A stretch of DNA of 50,335 nucleotides from Clostridium sp. CAG:768 (GCA_000437435.1 FR899620.1:1-50335); one strand, 5' to 3'; positions 38,997 to 48,157 are shown, numbered from the stretch's first letter. The notes: generated by a model from the letters alone, not told the origin. Numbers and translations: made by a program.

Positions 38997-39793
38997 ATTC
39001 CGTAAATCATTTCCCCAAAGAAATCGTCGTCTTTTTTGTTTTTATTTTGAGGTTTTTCAGGAATTGTTTTATCGAATTTTAAAGCACCGCCTGTATTTTC
39101 TGTTTGCTTGTTTTCTATTGGTCTTATTGCTTTTGGAAAAAATCTTAGGGTGATATTTTGTGAAGCGCTTGGGGCGATTATTGTTTTAGAATATAAGCTC
39201 ATTTTTTTTAGCCATTCGTTTGCTTCTACGTAATTTTGTGCTGAAAAAATATTTTCATTGTTGCCTAATTTTGTAGAGTAGTGATTGCTCCACATAACTA
39301 TGTCATTTACGGTGTCAATTAATACAATTGACGTTTCTAATCTATATGGATAGACAGTGTCAAAATCTGATGATACTTCAATAACTTCCCATAAGCCTCG
39401 TTTTGTTGAATTTTTATTTGTTGTGACATAACTAGAGATTAGCAAAACAGATTTGCATGAAAAATTTTGTCCGATTTTTTTTAAAGCTGTATAATCAATA
39501 TTTTGTGATGTTTTAAATTTATTTAGGACATTTTGAGTTAAAGTTTTTTGTTCAGAATTTTGGTTTAATTTTTGTCTCACTTCATATAAATTTGGGGATT
39601 TAATTTTTCCATTAGAGCTATTGAAATTTTTTATAATATCATTTGATATAATTTCTGACATTTCGTTGAAATTATAATAATTTTCTTTTGTAGATAATAA
39701 ATCAGTCGGCAATACGAGTACATCAAAACTTACAGCTTTAGCCGGTGAAATAATTAATATCATAACCAATAGAATTTTTATCAACAACTTCAT
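38993..39793 (-). CDS. exported protein, LpoB/CsgG-like character
   Basis: This is a 266-residue protein with a signal peptide (about 1-20, cleavage after AKA). The mature domain has alternating strands and helices: VLVLPTDLLS, ISNDIIKNF, LYEVRQKLNQ, ALKKIGQNFSCKSVLLISSYV, ETSIVLIDTVNDIVMWSNHYS. This order recalls periplasmic TolB-N/CsgG/LpoB-type domains. The C-terminal tail is Lys/Asn/Pro-rich. The start follows a TGC-TATAAT box by 6 bases, with no ribosome binding site. The assignment is by architecture only. Confidence 0.6.
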   Translation of the reverse strand: MKLLIKILLVMILIISPAKAVSFDVLVLPTDLLSTKENYYNFNEMSEIISNDIIKNFNSSNGKIKSPNLYEVRQKLNQNSEQKTLTQNVLNKFKTSQNIDYTALKKIGQNFSCKSVLLISSYVTTNKNSTKRGLWEVIEVSSDFDTVYPYRLETSIVLIDTVNDIVMWSNHYSTKLGNNENIFSAQNYVEANEWLKKMSLYSKTIIAPSASQNITLRFFPKAIRPIENKQTENTGGALKFDKTIPEKPQNKNKKDDDFFGEMIYGI

Positions 39794-39799
39794 AATTTT

Positions 39800-39805
39800 A
39801 TTATA
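39800..39805 (-). promoter_or_regulatory. extended -10 box, leaderless
   Basis: TGC-TATAAT on the minus strand ends 6 bases before the ATG at 39793. It is divergent from the cdd promoter. Confidence 0.65.
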
Positions 39806-39851
39806 GCATAATATCATTTGATTATAGGATTATATTTTTTATTTTATATTA

Positions 39852-39857
39852 TAAAAT
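39852..39857 (+). promoter_or_regulatory. -10 box of cdd, leaderless
   Basis: TAAAAT (39852-39857) ends 6 bases before the ATG at 39864. The -35 region is poor. Confidence 0.55.
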
Positions 39858-39863
39858 TTGATT

Positions 39864-40247
39864 ATGAATTACGAAGAAATGATAAAATTGGCAGAAAAAG
39901 CCTCAGAAAATGCTTATGTCCCATATTCAAAATTCCCTGTAGGAGCTTGTGTGCTTACTGATAGTGGAAAAGTTTATACAGGCTGCAATTTTGAAAATTC
40001 AAGTTTCGGGCTTACAATTTGTGCTGAAAGAAATGCAGTTGGCTCTGCGATAGCAGACGGTGAAAAAAAAGTTAGAGCTGTTGCGATATTCTCTCCAAAA
40101 ATGGATAATTGTACTCCTTGTGGAGCTTGCAGACAAGTTTTAAATGAATTTAAGTCTAAAGAAGGCTTGGATGTAATAACTAAGGTCGCTGATGGAATAA
40201 AAGTTTGTTCTATCGAAGAACTTTTGCCTGAATCTTTCACGTTATAA
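39864..40247 (+). CDS. cdd: cytidine deaminase
   Basis: This is a 127-residue tetrameric-type zinc deaminase converting cytidine to uridine. YVPYSKFPVGACV is the family start. CNFENSSFGLTICAERNAV holds the Cys ligand and catalytic Glu, and PCGACRQVLNEF the two other Cys ligands. A TTG two codons earlier is possible, but the ATG fits the leaderless spacing. The next small gene starts 2 bases after the stop. Confidence 0.95.
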   Translation: MNYEEMIKLAEKASENAYVPYSKFPVGACVLTDSGKVYTGCNFENSSFGLTICAERNAVGSAIADGEKKVRAVAIFSPKMDNCTPCGACRQVLNEFKSKEGLDVITKVADGIKVCSIEELLPESFTL

Positions 40248-40249
40248 AT

Positions 40250-40468
40250 ATGTATTTATTTGAATTAATAACAAGATATATAATGGGGAAAAAATATAGA
40301 AAAGATTCCTATTTTGATCCTTTTGCTCAAGATGATATCGAAAATTCAGATAACTGTGAGCATATATTTTTACCTATTGATAGTTCAGGAGAAGTTCTTG
40401 CTTGTTCAAAATGTGGTCTTGTTGTAAACAAAAAAGATCTCAAAGATGTAAATATATTTAAAAGGTAA
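40250..40468 (+). CDS. small zinc-ribbon-like protein after cdd
   Basis: This is a protein of up to 72 residues; an ATG at 40283 (MGKKYRKDSYFDPF) is an equal candidate start. CEH (about 36-38) and ACSKCGLVV (about 51-59) look like one half-strong zinc ribbon. No clear ribosome binding site is present, and it may be coupled to cdd, from which it is 2 bases away. Its function is unknown. Confidence 0.6.
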   Translation: MYLFELITRYIMGKKYRKDSYFDPFAQDDIENSDNCEHIFLPIDSSGEVLACSKCGLVVNKKDLKDVNIFKR

Positions 40469-40469
40469 A

Positions 40470-41720
40470 TTATTTTTTGCTAATTAGCATTTTTGATAAG
40501 ATGTTTTTTGCAGCTTGTAATTGAGCATCATTATTTGTTTTTACATCTTTAATGCTAAATTCAACTTTTATATCAGGTGTAATTCCTTTTTTATTAATAT
40601 CGGTTCCTTTGGGTGTTAAATATTTTGCAATAGTTAGGTTTAAGCCAGTTTCATTTGGCATTGGAATAATTTTTTGTACCATTCCTTTTCCGTAAGTTTT
40701 TGTTCCAAGCAATTTTGCTTTGTTATAATCTTTTAGTGCTCCAGATAAAATTTCACTTGCACTTGCTGAATTTCCATCAACTAAAACTATGGTTGGTTTT
40801 TTAACACCAAATTCTGTATCTTGAGCATTAATGTCATATTTATATCCGTTTCTGCCTACGATACTTACAATATTACTACCTTCAGGTAAAAACAAGTTTG
40901 CGATAAATATTGCATTCGGTAAAAGGCCGCCGGTGTTACCGCGTAAGTCTAGAATTAACCCTTTTGTGTCTTTTGTTTTTTCAAGTGCTTCTAAAAATTC
41001 ATTAGGAGTTGTTGATCCTATAAAACTTGTAATTTGAATATAGCCTATATTTTTATCTACAATGGCACTTTTTACAGTTTTAATTTTTATTTCTTTTCGC
41101 ATTACGCGTTTGATTAACTTATCTTTGTTTCTTAGAATTGTGATATTCACAAAGCTATTTTCTGGACCTCTTACTAAGTTTGCAACTTCTGATAGTGTTA
41201 GTCCGTTTACTTCTTTGCCATCAATTGCGAGGATTATGTCATCAGGTAATAAATTTGCAAATTGCGCAGGAGTTCCGTCCATAACATTTACAATATGGAT
41301 TTTCCCTGCAATTGATGTGATATTTACTCCAATACCTGTTATTTTTGAATTTATAGAATTATTTTGATCCAGGTATTCTGTTTTTGACATATATCTAGAA
41401 TATGGATCATTTAAACTTGCAAGCATTGTATCAATGGCAACTTTTGCATCATCATCAGTTTTTATTTTTCCATGATAATGTTCTTTCCATCTACCCCATG
41501 CTTGATTGTTTAAGTCTTCGTCATAATAATTATCACGAATTATTTTCCAACTGTTATCAAAAAGCTTTTGGGAAGAAATATGATCGTGATCAATCATTTC
41601 AGGCATTTCAGACACTTCAAATTTATTTGCATTCATAAAAATGCTGTTAAGTGTAAAAAGTGTTAATATTAAAAGTATAAATATGATTGCCTGACTTTTC
41701 TTCATACGAATATTTAACAT
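40470..41720 (-). CDS. C-terminal processing peptidase (S41, CtpA/Prc type)
   Basis: This is a 416-residue periplasmic protease. An N-terminal signal/anchor (about 6-27) is followed by a helical domain, a PDZ domain (about 128-205, GIGVNITS...GTPAQFANLLPDDIILAIDG) and the S41 core: GLILDLRGNTGG, VDGNSASASEI (Ser320) and TKTYGKGMVQ (Lys345), the Ser-Lys dyad. It trims or degrades exported proteins. Later ATG at 41705 (MKKSQAII) is an alternative start. It is convergent with the cdd operon, one base apart. Confidence 0.93.
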   Translation of the reverse strand: MLNIRMKKSQAIIFILLILTLFTLNSIFMNANKFEVSEMPEMIDHDHISSQKLFDNSWKIIRDNYYDEDLNNQAWGRWKEHYHGKIKTDDDAKVAIDTMLASLNDPYSRYMSKTEYLDQNNSINSKITGIGVNITSIAGKIHIVNVMDGTPAQFANLLPDDIILAIDGKEVNGLTLSEVANLVRGPENSFVNITILRNKDKLIKRVMRKEIKIKTVKSAIVDKNIGYIQITSFIGSTTPNEFLEALEKTKDTKGLILDLRGNTGGLLPNAIFIANLFLPEGSNIVSIVGRNGYKYDINAQDTEFGVKKPTIVLVDGNSASASEILSGALKDYNKAKLLGTKTYGKGMVQKIIPMPNETGLNLTIAKYLTPKGTDINKKGITPDIKVEFSIKDVKTNNDAQLQAAKNILSKMLISKK

Positions 41721-41794
41721 CAAGAATTTTTTATAATCAATATACTTTTTAAGTAGTATATCAGGTTAATTCTTGATATTTTTAAATAAGATTT

Positions 41795-42484
41795 TTATAA
41801 ATCTTCAAATCCTGGAGAGGTTGAAGGAAGGTTTTTATATCCTTCGTTAGACATTACTGTCTTTTTAATATATTTATTTGAATATCCGCCTCTTTCAAAC
41901 AATTTTTTTAAAGTATTTTCTCTTATGACAAGAGGGTGTAATTCATCGTTACTTTCCGGGTACATTTTTACAATTTCGTACCAAACAGATGCTTCCATTG
42001 TCCAAGCATAAGTTTCTTCAGCTAGAGAGTTAAATTCATCTTGGTGCAATGCTTCATGAGATAATAATGCTGCAAGTGCTCCTGGAGGTGCATCTTTATG
42101 GCGTGGGTTTATATAAATGAAAAGTTGTTTATTTTTCTTCCAGCCAAGTGCATCAAATTTCTCATAATCTGGATTGATAGTTGCAAGATCTCTGAATTCT
42201 ATTTTTACCGGACGACCTGATAAATTGTTTCCTAAAATTGCATTTCTTGAAAATTCTCCGTTTGTTCCTTTAAGCATATCAAGTGCAACATAAAATACTT
42301 CTTCTTTCCCTACAGCTTTATATATTGGAGTGATTTGCTTAATGTATTCTGAAGAATATTTTGCAGGGTATGTTTTAGGTAATTCTATCAATTCTTCATT
42401 TTTCTTTGCAGAAAATGCAGGTAATTGAAATGATAAAATTACTGTTGTTATTAATAAAATCTTTTGTAATTTTTTACTATCCAC
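41795..42484 (-). CDS. exported HExxH metalloprotein
   Basis: This is a 229-residue protein starting at GTG, 7 bases after AGGAG. It has a signal peptide (about 1-26, ending AFSA) and LLSHEALHQDEFNSLAEE: His143, Glu144, His147, with Glu156 or Glu157 as a possible third ligand, a gluzincin-like site. INPRHKDAPPGALAALL precedes it. It is probably a periplasmic or surface zinc peptidase. The gene lies between the CtpA-type protease and the TPR protein. No named family is recognised. Confidence 0.75.
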   Translation of the reverse strand: MDSKKLQKILLITTVILSFQLPAFSAKKNEELIELPKTYPAKYSSEYIKQITPIYKAVGKEEVFYVALDMLKGTNGEFSRNAILGNNLSGRPVKIEFRDLATINPDYEKFDALGWKKNKQLFIYINPRHKDAPPGALAALLSHEALHQDEFNSLAEETYAWTMEASVWYEIVKMYPESNDELHPLVIRENTLKKLFERGGYSNKYIKKTVMSNEGYKNLPSTSPGFEDL

Positions 42485-42566
42485 TAATCTTCTCCTATAA
42501 TATTAATAAAACTACAAATGTAGTAACTATTTAATATTATAATTATATTAATTCCATCGTCAAATT

Positions 42567-44141
42567 TTATTTTATTTTTCTGTTTAAAGAAGCAAGTTCT
42601 TTATACATGATTTTGTATTCAGTATCACCTGAAATACTTTCAGCTTCTTTAATATATTCAAGTGCTGTTTTGTAATCTTCTTTTTCTTTATAGATTTCAC
42701 TCATTTTGGCATAGTATGATGCGTTACTTACATCATACATAATTGCTCTTTTCATACATTCAATAGCTTCTTCAAAATCTTTTTCTTTAAATCTAACTAA
42801 CGCTAAATAATAATATCCTTCAGCAAAATTCATATCTAAAGAAATAGCTTCTTGAGCGTAAGATTTTGCGTTATCATAATCTTCCATATTAAAACAAGCT
42901 TTTGCCGCAATAGTGTATGCAGAAATGTAGTTTTCATTTTTGTCTAACACTTTTTTAATGACTTCTAATGCTTCGTTGTATTTTTTTTCTGCAATAAAAA
43001 TTTCAGCAAGTTGACATTGATAATTCAAACTCTCTGGATTTTGAGATATAACTTTTGAAATAGCATTTTGTGCTTTTTCATACATAGAAAGTTCTCTATA
43101 AACTTTAGATATCGCAACCAATGTGAAGTTATCTTCAGGATTTGCTTTTAAGTTATTTTCAAGTTCAACTTGTGCTCCTAGAAAATCTTTTTTCTCAAAC
43201 TTTAATAGAGCATTTAGAACATGAGCTAATCCATATTCAGGGTTATGTTCTAAGATATAGTCAACTTCTTTTTGAGCTTTATCAAAGTTTTTTTGTTCGA
43301 AATACAAATATGCAAGAGAATATCTGTATCCTGAATTTTCAGAAGCCATACATATTGCTTGTAAATATGCTTGAATAGCTTCTTTGAACCAGCCATTATA
43401 AAAATAGGCATTTCCTAAATTATAGAAATAACGTGGATTTTGTTTGTTTAATGATGATGCTTTTGAAAAATATTTTATTGCATCAATAAATTTCATATCT
43501 TCAAGAGCAAACAAGCCTAAATAATTTAATACTTCAGGATTTTCAGATGTTTTTGAGAATGTATTAAAAATATTTTTTGATTTTTCAAATTCACTTTCGT
43601 CAAAATATATTTTCCCTAATAATACTAAAGAATCTTCATTTTCAGGGTTTATATTTAATGCTTTTTCAAGATTTTCTTTAGCATCTTCTGATTTATTATT
43701 TTCATAATATGCTTTTGCTATGGCATATAAAACTTTATCGTTTAAAAGCTCAGAGTTTTCAAATGATTTAATTTTTTCTAAATCATTTTTTAATGATGAA
43801 ATGTTAATTAATTCTATCAAATTTTCAGGGTTTTGTTGGATATTAAATAATTTTTCGGCAATAAAATATGCGTTTTTATAATCTTTAGAATATATGTAAA
43901 TTTTTTCAAGAATTTTTAAAGATTCAATATGCTCTCCGTTTTTTAAAAGAACTTTTTCTAGATATTGAACGGCTCTTGGAAAATTGTTTAATAGAAAATA
44001 TAATTCTCCAAGTTGGAATAAAATTTCGATGTTATCATTTTCTGCTTCTAGTGCTTTGTAAAGCATTTCGATAGCTTGTTTGTAACATTTTTGTGATTTT
44101 AAATCAAATGCTTGTTTTATATATTCTAAGGTTTCTTGCAT
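42567..44141 (-). CDS. TPR-repeat protein
   Basis: This is a 524-residue protein made almost entirely of tetratricopeptide repeats, about 14 of 34 residues. Repeats are visible as A-x-x-x-Y ... A-x-x-x-x-x-x-A-I-x-x-x-P patterns, for example YYNLGNAYFYNGWFKEAIQAY and YYYLALVRFKEKDFEEAIECM-like units. No signal peptide is seen, so it is likely cytoplasmic, a scaffold for protein contacts. GGAG precedes the ATG. It lies 10 bases after the FtsB-like gene and is probably cotranscribed with it. Confidence 0.88.
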   Translation of the reverse strand: MQETLEYIKQAFDLKSQKCYKQAIEMLYKALEAENDNIEILFQLGELYFLLNNFPRAVQYLEKVLLKNGEHIESLKILEKIYIYSKDYKNAYFIAEKLFNIQQNPENLIELINISSLKNDLEKIKSFENSELLNDKVLYAIAKAYYENNKSEDAKENLEKALNINPENEDSLVLLGKIYFDESEFEKSKNIFNTFSKTSENPEVLNYLGLFALEDMKFIDAIKYFSKASSLNKQNPRYFYNLGNAYFYNGWFKEAIQAYLQAICMASENSGYRYSLAYLYFEQKNFDKAQKEVDYILEHNPEYGLAHVLNALLKFEKKDFLGAQVELENNLKANPEDNFTLVAISKVYRELSMYEKAQNAISKVISQNPESLNYQCQLAEIFIAEKKYNEALEVIKKVLDKNENYISAYTIAAKACFNMEDYDNAKSYAQEAISLDMNFAEGYYYLALVRFKEKDFEEAIECMKRAIMYDVSNASYYAKMSEIYKEKEDYKTALEYIKEAESISGDTEYKIMYKELASLNRKIK

Positions 44142-44151
44142 TTAAGCTCCG

Positions 44152-44559
44152 TTATTTCTTCTTTTTATTTTTTTTATGTTTAAATTTTTTCTTTTTAGAA
44201 TTGTTTTGTTGTTGATTATTATTAATAAGAATAAGAACTTCGTCTTCACCTGCCATTTTTAAGTTATTTCTTGCAATACCTTCCAAGCTGGACATAGATG
44301 AAAACATTTTTATATCTTGTTTTAATTCTTGATTTTGATTTTCAGCTTCATCTCGAATTTTTGTGAGGGTTGAAATTTTGGCACGATAAGAAATTGTTTT
44401 GGAGATATTTAAAATAGCACCAAAACCTATTTGGATAAGACAAAGTAATAGAACAAGCGTTAAAAAAGAATAATAAAAGCCTGTTTTATTATTTGATTTT
44501 ACGGGAGTTGGTCTGGTCGTTTCTTCCGTAGAGTTTTCCTGTTCAATGTTTTCAGCCAT
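44152..44559 (-). CDS. FtsB/DivIC-like septum protein
   Basis: This is a 135-residue bitopic protein. It has a polar cytoplasmic N-terminus (1-26), one membrane segment (about 28-51), a coiled coil (about 58-90) and the FtsB/DivIC-like closing segment LEGIARNNLKMAGEDEVLILI. A very Lys-rich tail (KKKKFKHKKNKKKK) is unusual. It probably bridges FtsL and FtsQ in the divisome. A TATAAT and GAGGAT precede the ATG. An FtsL-like gene lies in this window at 49791. Confidence 0.78.
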   Translation of the reverse strand: MAENIEQENSTEETTRPTPVKSNNKTGFYYSFLTLVLLLCLIQIGFGAILNISKTISYRAKISTLTKIRDEAENQNQELKQDIKMFSSMSSLEGIARNNLKMAGEDEVLILINNNQQQNNSKKKKFKHKKNKKKK

Positions 44560-44620
44560 AGATCCTCACAAAAGAATTATAATCTAAATAAACTATTAAA
44601 ACAACAATTTTTGTATAAAT

Positions 44621-45523
44621 TTACAATTTAAAAGTTGCAGAAAAATTTAATTGAGTTTTGTTTTCTCCAGTGTCCATAAAGAATGTTTGTTTTGCACCAG
44701 CTTCAAGCAGCATTCTATCGCGATCTTTTTTCCCGAATGGGTTTAATGAAAATATTAGTTCTGTGGATCGTCTATTTCTTGTTATGTCTGCAGATAATTT
44801 ATTTTTCAAGGATATGTAGTTATTTAATTTTAACTCAGGGGTCACTGATATTGTGTTGTAATCTTGGGCATATGTTGTATTTAGTGATTTTTTAAACGAA
44901 GAACTAACTGCAAATTTGTCTTTTTCATATCTTGTAAATAAGCCGGTTTCTGATTCCAACATTGCAATGTTATCTACTTCGTTTTCATATAATGCACCTA
45001 TTGTAAAATTTCCTTTTGTACTTGAGGAAATAACAGATTTAGGTGCAATATTATATTCAGTATTTGTATGTTTAGAAATTTCTTTTGTTCTAGCGTGGCT
45101 AGCTAAATCAAGTCCTTTTGACGCTGTTATTTTTTGTGGAGTTTTTAGGTTTATGACAAAATTATCATTGTCATCTTTCAGGTATATTGCTTCGCTATCC
45201 TCAATATATTCAGCGTAACCTTTTAAAACTGTAGCGCCAAGCATAACGTTTTCATTATTTTCTTCTGAGATGTCGAGCATAACAGCTTCTTCTTCATTAT
45301 TATTTTTTGAAGTTGTAGCTTTTTCTTCTATATAATTATTATTTTCTTCTATTTCAGAATTATTTAATGGTCTTTCTGGGACATTGTCATCTGGAATTGT
45401 GTATATAAAAATATTAGGAAGAGCATTTTCTCCGCCTGAAGTTGGAAGCATTTTTTTATTAATTGAAAATGCCGGAATTTGTATAACCATTAATGATAAT
45501 AACAGTAATAAAAACTTCCTCAT
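44621..45523 (-). CDS. exported protein, probable outer-membrane beta-barrel
   Basis: This is a 300-residue protein with a signal peptide (about 1-20, AFS). A low-complexity acidic Asn/Glu region (about 55-95) is followed by a C-terminal half of alternating beta strands (FTIGALYENE, FAVSSSFKKS, TISVTPELKL, TELIFSLNP, TQLNFSATFKL) ending close to an aromatic residue, as outer-membrane barrels do. The start is leaderless: TTGACT, 16 bases, TAAAAT, 6 bases, ATG. No family is recognised. Confidence 0.65.
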   Translation of the reverse strand: MRKFLLLLLSLMVIQIPAFSINKKMLPTSGGENALPNIFIYTIPDDNVPERPLNNSEIEENNNYIEEKATTSKNNNEEEAVMLDISEENNENVMLGATVLKGYAEYIEDSEAIYLKDDNDNFVINLKTPQKITASKGLDLASHARTKEISKHTNTEYNIAPKSVISSSTKGNFTIGALYENEVDNIAMLESETGLFTRYEKDKFAVSSSFKKSLNTTYAQDYNTISVTPELKLNNYISLKNKLSADITRNRRSTELIFSLNPFGKKDRDRMLLEAGAKQTFFMDTGENKTQLNFSATFKL

Positions 45524-45529
45524 ATAAAT

Positions 45530-45557
45530 ATTTTAAAACTTTATAAATCTTAGTCAA
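45530..45557 (-). promoter_or_regulatory. promoter, leaderless
   Basis: On the minus strand TTGACT (45557-45552), 16 bases and TAAAAT (45535-45530) are followed by 6 bases and the ATG at 45523. Confidence 0.7.
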
Positions 45558-45569
45558 ATTATGGAAAAT

Positions 45570-45740
45570 TTATTCTTCAGAGTTTGTATCGAGATTATCT
45601 AATGCGTATTCACAGCATTGTTTTACAAGATTGTTTAAGGATACCCCTTTATTTTGTGCAACTTTGTATAATTGCTCTACCAGTTTTAATGGAAGTCTAA
45701 ATGTTTTGTTTACCATTTCTTCTTTTTCAACTTTAAACAT
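45570..45740 (-). CDS. ribbon-helix-helix regulator (Arc/HicB-antitoxin type)
   Basis: This is a 56-residue protein with the RHH pattern VNKTFRLPLKLVEQLYKVAQNKGVSLNNLVKQCCEYAL: one strand (about 10-16) and two helices. It binds DNA as a dimer. The much longer open frame upstream is not supported; TATATT ends 6 bases before the ATG at 45740. It is divergent from the pilin gene at 45859 and may control it. No toxin gene is adjacent. Confidence 0.78.
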   Translation of the reverse strand: MFKVEKEEMVNKTFRLPLKLVEQLYKVAQNKGVSLNNLVKQCCEYALDNLDTNSEE

Positions 45741-45746
45741 AATTCC

Positions 45747-45752
45747 AATATA
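45747..45752 (-). promoter_or_regulatory. -10 box, leaderless, for RHH gene
   Basis: TATATT on the minus strand ends 6 bases before the ATG at 45740. The -35 region is weak. Confidence 0.5.
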
Positions 45753-45858
45753 CAATAATTCACACTGATTTCTATACTCTTTAATTATATATATAATAAA
45801 GTGCATTTTACACTTGAAAAATAAGTGTAAATATGAAATAATAAATTTGGAGGTAGAT

Positions 45859-46560
45859 ATGAAATTGGGTTTTACTCTTGCTGAAGTGTTAATAACATTA
45901 GGAATAATAGGTATTGTATCTGCGATGACACTACCTACTGTAATAAATAATGCAAGGGATAGACAGTTTAAGTCAATGTTCAAAAAACAAGTGTCTGTTA
46001 TTTCTCAAGCTATTCAAATGGTGTATGCAAAAGATGGTGCCTCTTATACAAAAGTAAATTGGAAAGATATGTCCAAATTTGTGTGTGAAGTTGGTATGTA
46101 TATGAAAACTGTTGGTTCAGGTCTTAATTGTAGTGAAATTTTACAACTTGAAGAAACAGTTGATCCTAATACCAGTAGTATTTTTAGTAATCCTAATGTT
46201 GAGTGGCATCAAAGTACTAAATGGTATGATAAAACTGGCAAGCCAATGGGTACTAATGGAGCTTTTATGCGGTATACTTTTTATTTGCCTGATGGGGCTC
46301 TTATTAATTTTAACAGTGTAAATCAAATATTTATTGATGTAAATGGATTTAAGGCTCCAAATACTGTAGGAAGGGATATTTTTTATATAATGTTAAGAGA
46401 TCAATCAATCACGACATCTTTTTTTGAAACGAATGGTAAAGTTAGTGTAAATGGATATGATTGTCCAAATAATTGTACAGAACTTACAAAAGAAAATTAT
46501 GAAGAAGATTGTAAAAATGGAACCGGTTGGGGTTGTTCTCCTTTATATATTCTCGAATAA
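45859..46560 (+). CDS. prepilin-like protein
   Basis: This is a 233-residue protein. GGAGG lies 5 bases before the ATG; 15 open codons upstream are not supported. The very short leader MKLG|FTLAEVLITLGIIGIVSAM is a prepilin peptidase site. The body has Cys pairs and the shared GFKAPNTVGRDIFYIM motif near residue 165. It is preceded by a divergent ribbon-helix-helix gene. A role as minor pilin, pseudopilin or surface sensor is likely. Confidence 0.83.
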   Translation: MKLGFTLAEVLITLGIIGIVSAMTLPTVINNARDRQFKSMFKKQVSVISQAIQMVYAKDGASYTKVNWKDMSKFVCEVGMYMKTVGSGLNCSEILQLEETVDPNTSSIFSNPNVEWHQSTKWYDKTGKPMGTNGAFMRYTFYLPDGALINFNSVNQIFIDVNGFKAPNTVGRDIFYIMLRDQSITTSFFETNGKVSVNGYDCPNNCTELTKENYEEDCKNGTGWGCSPLYILE

Positions 46561-46627
46561 TATTGAAAATAATTTTTTCTCATGTTATCCTTTTTATGCT
46601 GATTTATAAATAAGAAAGAAGGAAAAA

Positions 46628-48097
46628 ATGACAGAAGTTAGAGTCAGAATTGCTCCGTCACCAAGCGGAAATTTACACATCGGAACAGCAAGAACCGCAT
46701 TATTCAACTATTTGTTTGCTAAGAAAAATAACGGGAAATTTGTTTTAAGAATTGAAGATACTGATGCTGAACGTACAAGTCAGGCTTATATCGATAATAT
46801 TTTTGACAGCTTAAAGGCTTTAGGATTAAATTGGGACGAAGGTCCTGATGTAGGTGGTCCTTATGGCCCTTATACTCAATCTGAAAGATTTGATATTTAT
46901 CCAAAATATGTACAAATGCTTTTAGACAAAGGTTTTGCTTATGAATGCTATTGTACTCCTGAAGAATTGGAAGCTGAGAAAAAAGAAGCTGCAGAAAATA
47001 AAAAACCTTATGTTTATACTAAAAAATGCTTAAATTTAACTGAAGAAGAAAAAGCAAAATTAAAAGCAGAAGGTAGAAAACCTGCTATCAGATTTAATAT
47101 TGAAAAAGCTCAAAAAGCTTTCCATGAAACATCAATGTTGACTTTTAATGATATGGTAAAAGGCGAATTGCATGTAGATACAAATCTTTTAGGAGATTTC
47201 GTAATTATGAAATCTAATGGAACTCCTACTTACAATTTCGCAGTTGTAATCGATGATATGTTGATGAAAATTTCTCACGTAATCAGAGGAGAAGACCATA
47301 TTTCAAATACATTCAAACAAATTTTGATATTTGAAGCATTAGGTGCAGAAGTCCCAAAATTCGGTCATTTAGGTATGATTTTGGCTCCAGATAGAAGTAA
47401 ATTGTCAAAACGTCACGGTGCTACTGCAGTATCAGAATTCGTTGAAAAAGGATATTTGACTGATGCTTTAATTAACTTTGTAGCATTATTAGGTTGGGCA
47501 CCATCTGACGGTCAGGAAATTAAAACAGTTGATGAAATTGCTCAAGATTTCAGAATTAATGAAATTTCTTCTTCAAATTCAATTTTTGAATATGATAAAT
47601 TGAATTGGATGAACAGTCATTATATAAAAATGCTTTCTATTCCAGAATTAAAAGAAAGATTAAAACCATATTTGACAAAATATAACTTGAATGAATTAAC
47701 AGATGCTCAATATACTCGTATGGTAGAAATTACATACGAACCATTGACATTATTGTCAGATATTACAGATGCTGTTACATATTTCTTTGGTGAAGATGTA
47801 GAGTTTGATGAAAAAGCAAAAGAAACTCTATCTACTGAAGTATCTCAAGATGTTCTAAAAACATTTATGGAACAAGCTAAAGATTGGGAATGGACAGAAG
47901 AAAATCTTCACGAAAAATTAGAAGCATTCAGAGCATTTTATAAAGAAAAAGGTGTTAAACCAAAAGTTACAATGTGGGCTATCAGAGCTGCTGTAACTGG
48001 TAGAACTTGTGGCGCCGATATGACTGCAATCCTTGCAATTATCGGTAAAGATAAAACATTTAATCGTGTAAAAAATGCTATGAAACAAGCAGTATAG
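46628..48097 (+). CDS. gltX: glutamyl-tRNA synthetase
   Basis: This is a 489-residue class I synthetase. RIAPSPSGNLHIGTARTALFN holds the HIGH motif, FVLRIEDTDAERT and YGPYTQSERFDIY are family blocks, and KLSKRHGA is the KMSKS equivalent. The C-terminal anticodon-binding helical domain is complete. As gatB is present, it may also charge tRNA-Gln with glutamate. AGAAGGA precedes the ATG. A terminator follows. Confidence 0.97.
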   Translation: MTEVRVRIAPSPSGNLHIGTARTALFNYLFAKKNNGKFVLRIEDTDAERTSQAYIDNIFDSLKALGLNWDEGPDVGGPYGPYTQSERFDIYPKYVQMLLDKGFAYECYCTPEELEAEKKEAAENKKPYVYTKKCLNLTEEEKAKLKAEGRKPAIRFNIEKAQKAFHETSMLTFNDMVKGELHVDTNLLGDFVIMKSNGTPTYNFAVVIDDMLMKISHVIRGEDHISNTFKQILIFEALGAEVPKFGHLGMILAPDRSKLSKRHGATAVSEFVEKGYLTDALINFVALLGWAPSDGQEIKTVDEIAQDFRINEISSSNSIFEYDKLNWMNSHYIKMLSIPELKERLKPYLTKYNLNELTDAQYTRMVEITYEPLTLLSDITDAVTYFFGEDVEFDEKAKETLSTEVSQDVLKTFMEQAKDWEWTEENLHEKLEAFRAFYKEKGVKPKVTMWAIRAAVTGRTCGADMTAILAIIGKDKTFNRVKNAMKQAV

Positions 48098-48121
48098 TTT
48101 TCGATTAAAAACAAATAGTAT

Positions 48122-48157
48122 AAAACGAGTTTGACTAAAAAGTCGGACTCGTTTTTA
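48122..48157 (+). terminator. terminator of gltX
   Basis: AAAACGAGT-TTGAC pairs with GTCGG-ACTCGTTTT around a 6-base loop, with mismatches in the middle, followed by a T-run. Confidence 0.9.

Noticed and set aside
45741..45983. A longer 137-residue protein ending in the RHH domain.
   Set aside because: Its N-terminal part is the antisense of the pilin leader coding sequence; the 56-residue form has its own -10 box.
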